Position numbers and translations under genes: made by a program
In this document: positions 16,299-23,656 of the stretch, piece after piece
Layout: each line of letters starts with the position of its first letter
How positions within the stretch are numbered: the stretch's first letter is position 1
Origin: Brevundimonas vesicularis
GTDB lineage: Bacteria > Pseudomonadota > Alphaproteobacteria > Caulobacterales > Caulobacteraceae
Reading direction: 5' to 3'
DNA length: 64,000 nucleotides
NCBI RefSeq assembly: GCF_027105095.1
Contig: NZ_CP114278.1
Coordinates: forward strand, 2,418,001-2,482,000
Notes under the pieces: generated by a model
Databases searched by the model: none
What the model was told of the DNA's origin: nothing
What the model saw: the letters and a program-made list of their open reading frames with translations, nothing else

Positions 16299-19200
16299 AT
16301 GATCGAGGGTGTGACGCAGTTTGCGACGGGCTGGGCCGGGGGCGGCGCTGCGCTGAAGGGCTGGAAGGTCGCGGCAAGGAGCGGTCAGATCGGCAAGGCG
16401 CTGGCGCAGGGGGCGCTGGCGGACTTCACCGCGTTCGACGGTCAGGAGGCGCGCCTGTCGAACCTGTTGGCGGAACATGCGCCAGAGGCCGTCGCGCCCG
16501 CCTTCGATTTCCTTGCCGCAAACGAGGACGACCCCGAACTGCTGGGCCGATTCAAGAACGCTCTGGAGGGCGCGGCGCTGGGCGTGGCGACCGACTTCCT
16601 GATGGGCGGCGTCCGCACGCTGCGCGCGGCACGCCAGACGCGTACGTTGGCCCGTGAAGAGGCCGCAGCAGCCGGCCTCCAAGTGCCGCCCGACATTGCC
16701 GCAACGCGCGCGGCCGCCGACGGCGAGGCGATGCAGGAGAGCGTGCGCGCCGCGCTGGGCAACCCGGCCGGTCCGCGGTTTGGCACGACTGAGCGCGCAA
16801 CCGCTCCAGAAGTCGTGCGCGTTTCTCCTGAAGAAAACTACCTCAACCCGGAAATCCCTGGTTTCCGGGTTGAAATCCCCGGTGTGGGACAGGAAGCGGT
16901 CGTTGGAAGCATCAGGGCTGACGGGCAATGGCAGGTTGCTTTGGCCTCAATTCCCGAAACAGTCCGCGGTCAAGGCATTGCTGTTCGCGCATACGTCGCC
17001 GCTGCTAAAGCAGCCGATGCTGCTGGATCGCGCCTTGTCAGTGATTCTGAAGTCACGCCAGCTGCCGTGCGCGTCTGGGAGGGATTGGAACGACGCGGCT
17101 GGAAAATCGAAAGAAACCCAGACGCGGCCCTCAAAGATCGAGGAGGCGCAGTTGATCTGAACGGCATGGGGCCGGAAAGCTGGCGCACGCCAGATGGATC
17201 GCCTGTGTTTGTTGCGGCAGAGCCGCCTAAACCCACAATGGCGACCAAAATGCGCCGCGGCGCCGAAGTCACAGACGGCACGACGCCAGCGCAGGCCATG
17301 ACCGCAGGCGCCAACGTCTTCGACATCAACCTGGCGCGCATCGAGACGCCGGAGGACGTGCAGACCGTCATCACCGGCATGGCGGATCGCTTCTCCAAGG
17401 ACGTCGACCTGGCCCGCCGCGCGCAACGCAGCTGGGATCAGACGCGAGAGGCGGCCGGCAACGTCGATTGGGTGCAGGCGATGGCCGAGCGCCGGACTGG
17501 CGGCGCCGTGAATGCCGAGACTGCCCTCGCCTTCCGTGAGGCGACGAACGCCAGCGCGAGCAAGGTGCTGGAACTGGCGCGCACCGTGCAGGCCGAGCCG
17601 ACGCTGGCGAACCAATACGCCTTCCGCCGCGCGACCGCCGCCCACTACGCGATCCAGAACGAGCTGATGGGAGCCCGCGCCGAGGCGGGCCGCGCGTTGA
17701 ACGCCTTCAAGATCCCGGCCGGATCGCCAGCCAATGCCCTGCGTCAGGTGGACAACCTGCTGGCTGACGCCGGCGGGGCGAACAGCGCGCAGGAACTGGC
17801 GAGCCGCATCCTGGCGGCGGCGGACAAGGGCGACGTGGCGCTGAACCAGATGATCCGTGGCGGCGCGCTGGCGCGGTCGCGTGATCTGCTGAAGTTCGTC
17901 TATACCAACAGCCTGCTGTCGGGCGTCGGCACGCCGGTCATCAACGCCGTGGGCAACGGCGGGATGCTGGCGCTGAACGTGGCCAGCCGAGCCATGGCGC
18001 CCCGTCTGGCCCGTGCGTTTGGCGGCGAGGCGTCAACGGCTGTCGGTGAGGCGACGGCGCTGATCCATGGCTATCAGATGGCCATGCGCGACATCTTCAA
18101 GCTGAAGCCGGGCGAGGCCGCCGAGCGCATCGGCGCGAACGCCGGTGAGGCTCTGCGCCGTGAGGGAATCTTCCGGGGCATGGCGCCCGGCCTGGATGAC
18201 GCCGCGCCGGCCGGCGTGAAGATGCGGGCCGAGCGTGAAGAGGCCGGGATGCTAGGCGGCGGCGCGGACCGCCCCCTTTCCGCTGCGGCATGGCGCGTCG
18301 AAGAGGACACTCCGCTGGGTCGGACTCTCGACATCCTGAACATGATCGTGGGCGCGCCGACGAACATCAACAACCTGACCGACGACCTGTTCAAGACAAT
18401 CTCGGCGCGCGGCGAACTGCACGCTCAGGCTTTCCGCCAGACGATGCGCGAGGGGCTGGAGGGCGGACCGGCAGCCGCCCGCATGGCCGACCTGCTGGAC
18501 AACCCGACAGACGACATGCTGCAGGCCGCCGAGCAGGAGATGCACGACCTGACGTTCACGCGTCAGACGCCCGGCATCGCCCAGACGTTCGCCGACCTGC
18601 GCAAGCACATGGACAACAACCCGACGCCGGTCCCGTTTGGCACCGTCGTCCTGCCCTTCGTCCGCACGCCGGCAAACCTGATCAGCATGGGGATGCGCTA
18701 CTCTCCCCTCGCCCCGTTCAGCCGCCGGTTCCGAGACGACCTGGCAGCGGGCGGCGCGGCCGCCGAGACGGCAAAGGCACGCATGGCCGTCGGCACGGCC
18801 CTGTGGTCCGTCTGGATGGGCATGGCTATGGACGGGCAGATCACGGGTCAAGGGCCGGGCAACCGCGCCCAGAAGGAAGCCCTGATGCGGACCGACGAGT
18901 TCGGCGGTCAGGTCTTCCAGCCCTATTCGGTCAAGTTCGGCGATCGTTGGTACAGCTTCGAGCGTGCAGATCCGCTTGGCCAGGGCATGGCGCTGATCGG
19001 CGACATGGCCGAGCTGATGAAGAATGCCGATTGGGACGAGGCCGGGCAGGAAGAGCTGACCGAGGTGGCGGCCCACGCGATCCAGGCGCTGGGTCAGGCC
19101 TTCTTCGACAAGACGATCCTGAAGGGCGCCACCGAGTTCACCTCGGCGATTCTCGACGGCACCAGCGCGGACGCGGAGCGCCTGCTTATGCAGCGCGCGT

Positions 19201-19796
19201 CGGGCGCCATCCCCGGCTCGTCTGCCTTGCGCATGGCGCGGCGCGGTGAGGACGAATATCTGCGGGAGACGTGGAACGTCACCTCGGCGATCCGCAACAC
19301 CATCCCCGGTTTCTCGGACGACCTGCCGCCGCAGCGCGACCTGTGGGGCAAGCCGCGTACCTACCAGACCGGCCTTGGCACGCTCTACGACGCCATCACG
19401 CCGGTGCAGACGCGCGCGGCCGGCGGCTCGGCCATCGACCTGGAGATCCTGAACAACGGCGTGTCGGTCCAGATGCCGGGCCGCTCGATCAGCGTCATGG
19501 GCGAGACGGTCAGCCTGAAGAACCGGCCGGACATCTACAGCGAGTTCATCCGCCTGTCGGGCGAGCCCGCGTTTGAACAGCTGAGCGCCGTGGTCGAGGG
19601 CCGGCACCCCGACAGCGAGTATTATTTCAGCCTGACGGACGGCCCGAGCGGCGGGAAGGCCGAGTACATTCAGGACGTGATCACCGCCTACCGCCGCGAC
19701 GCGCGAGCCGCGATCACCGAGATGTACGCCAGCGACCTGCAGGACATGGCGGCCGAGAAGATCAGGCGAAGGGACGAGGCGCGGATGCCTGAGTAG
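16299..19796 (+). CDS. Large internal virion-like phage protein, N-terminally truncated
   Basis: The open frame runs to a TAG at 19794-19796; the first plausible in-frame ATG after the junction is at 16299, giving about 1165 aa. It resembles the very large internal or ejection proteins of T7-like phages: long Ala-rich helical segments and a C-terminal part with ETWNVTSAIRNTIPGFSDDL and WGKPRTYQTG. A GNAT-like stretch (VRGQGIAVRAYVAAAKAAD...RVWEGLERRGW) sits at about 16,950-17,110 in a patch with lower GC. The N-terminal part of the original protein is probably lost. The frame before 16260 is a shadow of the tail tubular B fragment. Confidence 0.6.
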   Translation: MIEGVTQFATGWAGGGAALKGWKVAARSGQIGKALAQGALADFTAFDGQEARLSNLLAEHAPEAVAPAFDFLAANEDDPELLGRFKNALEGAALGVATDFLMGGVRTLRAARQTRTLAREEAAAAGLQVPPDIAATRAAADGEAMQESVRAALGNPAGPRFGTTERATAPEVVRVSPEENYLNPEIPGFRVEIPGVGQEAVVGSIRADGQWQVALASIPETVRGQGIAVRAYVAAAKAADAAGSRLVSDSEVTPAAVRVWEGLERRGWKIERNPDAALKDRGGAVDLNGMGPESWRTPDGSPVFVAAEPPKPTMATKMRRGAEVTDGTTPAQAMTAGANVFDINLARIETPEDVQTVITGMADRFSKDVDLARRAQRSWDQTREAAGNVDWVQAMAERRTGGAVNAETALAFREATNASASKVLELARTVQAEPTLANQYAFRRATAAHYAIQNELMGARAEAGRALNAFKIPAGSPANALRQVDNLLADAGGANSAQELASRILAAADKGDVALNQMIRGGALARSRDLLKFVYTNSLLSGVGTPVINAVGNGGMLALNVASRAMAPRLARAFGGEASTAVGEATALIHGYQMAMRDIFKLKPGEAAERIGANAGEALRREGIFRGMAPGLDDAAPAGVKMRAEREEAGMLGGGADRPLSAAAWRVEEDTPLGRTLDILNMIVGAPTNINNLTDDLFKTISARGELHAQAFRQTMREGLEGGPAAARMADLLDNPTDDMLQAAEQEMHDLTFTRQTPGIAQTFADLRKHMDNNPTPVPFGTVVLPFVRTPANLISMGMRYSPLAPFSRRFRDDLAAGGAAAETAKARMAVGTALWSVWMGMAMDGQITGQGPGNRAQKEALMRTDEFGGQVFQPYSVKFGDRWYSFERADPLGQGMALIGDMAELMKNADWDEAGQEELTEVAAHAIQALGQAFFDKTILKGATEFTSAILDGTSADAERLLMQRASGAIPGSSALRMARRGEDEYLRETWNVTSAIRNTIPGFSDDLPPQRDLWGKPRTYQTGLGTLYDAITPVQTRAAGGSAIDLEILNNGVSVQMPGRSISVMGETVSLKNRPDIYSEFIRLSGEPAFEQLSAVVEGRHPDSEYYFSLTDGPSGGKAEYIQDVITAYRRDARAAITEMYASDLQDMAAEKIRRRDEARMPE

Positions 19797-19839
19797 CGGC
19801 GTGCGTTGAGGGTATGTGGGGTCACAGCAATGTGGCCTC

Positions 19840-22176
19840 ATGTCCAGGCTCACCATCCCCGACGAACAGACCTACGCGACGTTCACGGCGACGGCGCAAA
19901 CCGTCTTCCCGATCTCGTTCGCCCTGCTGTCCGGCAAGCCCGACCTGCGGGTTTCGGTCGACGGGGTTGAGCGGGGGCAGAGCGACTTTACGTTCTCCGG
20001 AACGCTGCTGGACGGTGGTGGCTATTCGGGCGGAACGGTCACGCTGAACACTGCTGCGACGGGCGAGGTCATCATCTGGCGCGATGTGACGCCAGAGCGA
20101 GCATCGCAGTTCGCTCCCAGCAACAGTGTGCCGGTCACGTCTATCGACATGGCGCTCAACCGCGCCATGGCCTTGATTCAGGATGCGTGCAGAGATGCAG
20201 CGCGCGCCTTGAAGGTGGAGTTTGGCGCCGATCTGGTGTCGCCCCAGGACGTCATCGACGCAGCGACGGCGATCTCAACACGCGCCCTGACCAATGGCGC
20301 CAATCTCACCGATCAGTTTCGCGCCAATGCCCGCCTCTATCTGAACCCGCTCAACTATGGCGCCGTCGGCGATGGGGTCGCGGACGACACGGCGTGGTGG
20401 CTGGCGGCGATCAGCGTCGGCCGGACGCTGGGCCTCCCGGTTGACGGTCTGGGCCTGACCTACGGCGTCGCTGCATTCTCGTTCGCTCCGAACGTCGAAA
20501 TCCGCAACGCCACGTTCAAGCACCTAGCGCCGGACACTGGCGTTGATGGCGGAGCGAACTCGAAAGTTATCGAGTGCATCGGCACAGGTAAAGCTGCTGG
20601 CGAGTGGGTGCGCCTGCAGGCCATCAAGGTGCTTCGCAACGGCGGCTCGGTATCCACTACCCTGCGCCCGAACCAGGGGATCCGGATTGTCGGCGTGGCC
20701 TACCCGTATGTCGATGCCGATGTGAGCGGCAACAACTCGGGCGAGCTGATCAAGATCGACACCGTCAAGCGCGCCTATCTGAACGTCAACGTCCACGACG
20801 CTGGTTACGTGCATTCGTCGCAGACGAACGACACCATCGAGGGCGTCGTTCTGTCCGATGTCGAATCGGTCTTCGGCAATGTGTCGATCGACCGCCTCGG
20901 CCGGACCGACCTAACCTCGGCCCAGCGCTGGCGCTATTCGCGCGGTCTGACGCTGGACCGCGTCGGCGGCGGTGCGCTGAACGTCAAGATCACGCGCTGC
21001 GAACAGCCCGTTGATGCATCGGGCCTGGGGTCTTCGTCGAACCTGAAGATCAGCGGCTATATTGGCTATTGCTTTACGAATGGCGTCAAGCTGGCTCACT
21101 CGCACCACGCCGACAACATTTCGAACGTCAAGGCCGAGCACGTCGGCCGGTATGGCGTTCTGATCGCCGGCCCCAACGACAGCGAGGCGCTTCCGTACCA
21201 GCAGAACATCCGCATCTCTGGCCTGGCAATCAGCGAGACTGGATCGAACGGCTATTACGACGGGCTGGGGCAAGACACGGCCGGCGTTGTGCTGGAGCGC
21301 AACAGTGCGCTATCGACCCGCAACGAGTTCCCGAAGAACATCGTGGTCGAGGGGAACGTCATCAATGCCCACACCGGCGCGGTTGTCGTCACCCGGTCGG
21401 CAAACACGCTGGTCATGGCGAATGGCTCGTTCCCCGTCTCGACCTGCAAGCCCGTTACCTTCAGCACGACCGGCACCCTGCCCTCGCCACTCGTCGCGGG
21501 GACGACGTATTGGCTTGGATGGGACCAGGCCGGGCTCGCGGTCCAGGTGGCGTCCAGCTACAATAACGCCGAGGATGGCGTCTTCCTGACGCTGACGACG
21601 GCCGGCGACGGCACGCACACGATGACCGGCAAGTCGTTCATGCGCTATCGGGGGCTTGTGACCAGCGGCGCCGTGAAGGACCGTGCGGCCCCTAACTATT
21701 TCCGCGAAAACCAAGGCGGCGGCGCAACCGTCTCGGACAACTCAGGCTTTGCGGGTCGTGCGGCCTATATCGCGACGGACGCAAATCAGACCATTCCGGA
21801 TGACGCTTGGACTGATGTTATCTTCACAGGCGTCGGTAAGGTTGATCCTGATCTGATCTATAACGCCTCGACAGGCGTGTTCACGCTAACGCAAGGCGTA
21901 TGGAGCATCAATGCGCTGGTCGCCTATGTGGAAAACGTCAATGGTGTGCGGGATGTTCGCATAGTGGTAGACACGGGATCGGGCTATAATCCCGCGTTCC
22001 CGTCGGTTCGCGTGAACAGCGCTGGCGCGTCTATTATTACGGATGTCGTAGCGCGAGAAACACTTGTTGTCGGGGCTCCCGGCGCATTCATGAAGGTGCA
22101 GACGAAACAGAACATCGGCGCCGCGCTCATGACCCACGTCAACAGCCGCGCCTCCGTCGTTCGGATCGCCAGCTAG
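19840..22176 (+). CDS. Podovirus tailspike / tail fibre
   Basis: This is a 778-aa receptor-binding protein. The N-terminal 150 residues match the T7 tail fibre attachment domain (SRLTIPDEQTYATFTATAQT, VTSIDMALNRAMALIQDACR). A parallel beta-helix follows with the usual opening LNYGAVGDGVADDTAWWLAA, indicating a tailspike, possibly with polysaccharide-degrading activity. The C terminus (ATDANQTIPDDAWTDVIFTG to VNSRASVVRIAS) looks like a C1q/TNF-type jelly-roll trimerisation or binding head. The start at 19840 is preferred because the domain begins MSRLTIP. It appears full length. Confidence 0.8.
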   Translation: MSRLTIPDEQTYATFTATAQTVFPISFALLSGKPDLRVSVDGVERGQSDFTFSGTLLDGGGYSGGTVTLNTAATGEVIIWRDVTPERASQFAPSNSVPVTSIDMALNRAMALIQDACRDAARALKVEFGADLVSPQDVIDAATAISTRALTNGANLTDQFRANARLYLNPLNYGAVGDGVADDTAWWLAAISVGRTLGLPVDGLGLTYGVAAFSFAPNVEIRNATFKHLAPDTGVDGGANSKVIECIGTGKAAGEWVRLQAIKVLRNGGSVSTTLRPNQGIRIVGVAYPYVDADVSGNNSGELIKIDTVKRAYLNVNVHDAGYVHSSQTNDTIEGVVLSDVESVFGNVSIDRLGRTDLTSAQRWRYSRGLTLDRVGGGALNVKITRCEQPVDASGLGSSSNLKISGYIGYCFTNGVKLAHSHHADNISNVKAEHVGRYGVLIAGPNDSEALPYQQNIRISGLAISETGSNGYYDGLGQDTAGVVLERNSALSTRNEFPKNIVVEGNVINAHTGAVVVTRSANTLVMANGSFPVSTCKPVTFSTTGTLPSPLVAGTTYWLGWDQAGLAVQVASSYNNAEDGVFLTLTTAGDGTHTMTGKSFMRYRGLVTSGAVKDRAAPNYFRENQGGGATVSDNSGFAGRAAYIATDANQTIPDDAWTDVIFTGVGKVDPDLIYNASTGVFTLTQGVWSINALVAYVENVNGVRDVRIVVDTGSGYNPAFPSVRVNSAGASIITDVVARETLVVGAPGAFMKVQTKQNIGAALMTHVNSRASVVRIAS

Positions 22177-22179
22177 AGA

Positions 22180-22842
22180 TCACTCAAAAATATAGATCCG
22201 GTCGCCGCCAGGCTTTTCCTTCGGCGTCATGCCGAGCGACACAAGAAGCTCTGCGGCTTTGTGTGCGTTCTGCGCGTCCAGGTCATCGCCGGGCCGAGGC
22301 TTCTCCTCCAGGATGATGACCGGCCGGCACCGCGTGATCGTTTCCTGGGCGCCCAACAGGGCCAGATATTCAGCGCCCTGAATGTCCAGCTTCATCAGGC
22401 CGACAGAATCGTACTCGAAGCTGTCGATAGTGCGGACTTCGACCGGCACGGCCTTTCGCCCAACAGGCATCTCGTTTGTGGGCGTGGCGATGCCGGGGTG
22501 ATTGGCGATGAACGAGCCGCCAGACCCCTTCGTTAGCTGGTGCATGATCAACTCGCCTGGCTGATCGGCTAAGGCGTAAGGCTGAACCACGACGGTCTTA
22601 GGCACATTCCGAACCAGGCACTCCCTGATTCCGGGGACCGGTTCGAACGACACGACCTCGCCGAAATAGTCCGAGAAGGCGCGGGCGAATATGCCGATGT
22701 TGCCCCCGATGTCGAGGGCGCGGCGCCAGTCCTTCACGTACTTGTACGCCGCGCGTCGTCCCGCAGACTGATAGTCGGCAAGGTTCGCTTGGAGCCAGTG
22801 TTGCTCACCATCGGGGAGCCAGAAGTCTTCGTGCATGAACAT
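22180..22842 (-). CDS. FkbM-family methyltransferase
   Basis: This 220-aa SAM-dependent methyltransferase has the FkbM pattern: RALDIGGNIGIFARAFSDYF, VVSFEPVPGIRECLVRNV, RTIDSFEYDSVGLMKLDIQG, AEYLALLGAQETI, and CRPVIILEEK. FkbM enzymes O-methylate sugars or other small substrates. It lies tail-to-tail 3 nt from the tailspike gene, inside the element and near attR, where lysogenic cargo often sits. A role in altering the surface glycan receptor is inference. Confidence 0.8.
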   Translation of the reverse strand: MFMHEDFWLPDGEQHWLQANLADYQSAGRRAAYKYVKDWRRALDIGGNIGIFARAFSDYFGEVVSFEPVPGIRECLVRNVPKTVVVQPYALADQPGELIMHQLTKGSGGSFIANHPGIATPTNEMPVGRKAVPVEVRTIDSFEYDSVGLMKLDIQGAEYLALLGAQETITRCRPVIILEEKPRPGDDLDAQNAHKAAELLVSLGMTPKEKPGGDRIYIFE

Positions 22843-22966
22843 GCAAAATCCATAACCGGCCGCCCCGGCATTGGAAAGCCCCTGCCATTTCCGCTTGGGT
22901 GCATTCTCCCTGACGAGCCAGCCCGCGACCCTGCGGCATGGCCCTTAATCACTCGACATTCTTTGC

Positions 22967-23230
22967 CTACAGCAGCCCAAGACGAGTTCGGAACGGTTTA
23001 GTCCAGCGAGCGATCGAGACCATCATTCCGCGTCGAGGCCGCCTTCGTAACACCTTTAGCTGAGAGCGTCGCTCCTTCGCCAGGACGTCCCTTTTCCACG
23101 CAATACGATCCTCATAAGCCTGGATGCACTCGCGCCCAAGGGTGGGCTCCAGAAGCCCGTCTGCTATCTCCCTGCGCAGATAGACGAGGTCGTCTTCAAG
23201 GTCTCGGATTTGCTCTGAGGTGCTGTCCAT
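22967..23230 (-). CDS. Small coiled-coil-like prophage protein
   Basis: This is an 87-aa charged protein. The N-terminal half (SEQIRDLEDDLVYLRREIAD) is likely helical and the C terminus is basic (VLRRRPRRG). It lies upstream of the FkbM gene on the same strand, 124 nt away. Start at ATG 23230 or 23236. Function unknown. Confidence 0.5.
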   Translation of the reverse strand: MDSTSEQIRDLEDDLVYLRREIADGLLEPTLGRECIQAYEDRIAWKRDVLAKERRSQLKVLRRRPRRGMMVSIARWTKPFRTRLGLL

Positions 23231-23388
23231 GATCATTTCTTAGCGACCTTTTCCACGGATCGAAAGGGTTTCTGATTGCGTCCTGAGCCGTCTGACTTTC
23301 CCGTCGGCCCCAATCAAATCAAGCGTTTAGCTGGCGTGAACATTTGCAGAACAGTCAGACGGCGAGATGTGTTTTCAACCACATGACA
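23231..23388. other. Non-coding right end of element with candidate integrase arm sites
   Basis: No gene is seen here. It holds an inverted GTCTGAC (23290-23296, within GCCGTCTGACT) and a direct GTCAGAC (23354-23360, within AGTCAGACGGC). Both share the AGTCAGACGGC core, matching the GTCAGAC repeats beside attL. Confidence 0.45.
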
Positions 23389-23444
23389 CCGACTGTTAAT
23401 CGGCTGGTCGTAGGTTCGAATCCTACCTGCGGAGCCACTCGGGG
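23389..23444 (+). repeat. attR: 56-bp core repeat
   Basis: This is an exact copy of 12025-12080, covering the 3' half of tRNA-Asn plus 7 nt. It is not a functional tRNA because the 5' half is missing. Beyond it, 23445-23656 has no gene and leads into the mrp operon. Confidence 0.93.
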
Positions 23445-23656
23445 TAAAGACTGAGGCCAGACAAGGCGTTAGGTCAAAAACTCTCCATAATACCTGATCC
23501 TTCTCGCACGACTACCGAGCTGCTGGGCGCGGACGTGCCGCGATCTGGTGTCGCTTTGACGCACCCCGCCCCTGCACGTAGATCATAGCGAACCTTGGCC
23601 AACCCTGAGCGTTGGCAAAGCTATCCCTCACGGTCCAGGAGAGACGCCCCGCCTCG

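Larger units (their letters stand above)
12025..23444. mobile_element. Integrated T7-like (podovirus) prophage remnant, about 11.4 kb
   Basis: The element is bounded by a perfect 56-bp direct repeat and inserted at the 3' end of tRNA-Asn. Next to attL are a tyrosine integrase and a HTH gene, followed by a leftward chain of small genes (12141-15416). A rightward podovirus tail module (15447-22176) and two leftward genes at the attR end complete it. Replication, terminase, portal and capsid genes are absent. Both tail tubular genes are broken at deletion junctions near 15.42-15.45 and 16.26 kb, so the element is a defective remnant. It separates tRNA-Asn from the mrp operon, which were presumably adjacent before insertion. 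Confidence 0.88.

Noticed and set aside
18252..19856. 534-aa open frame antisense to the large phage protein
   Set aside because: Composition is His/Arg/Ala-rich without domains; the sense strand has a continuous phage-like frame.
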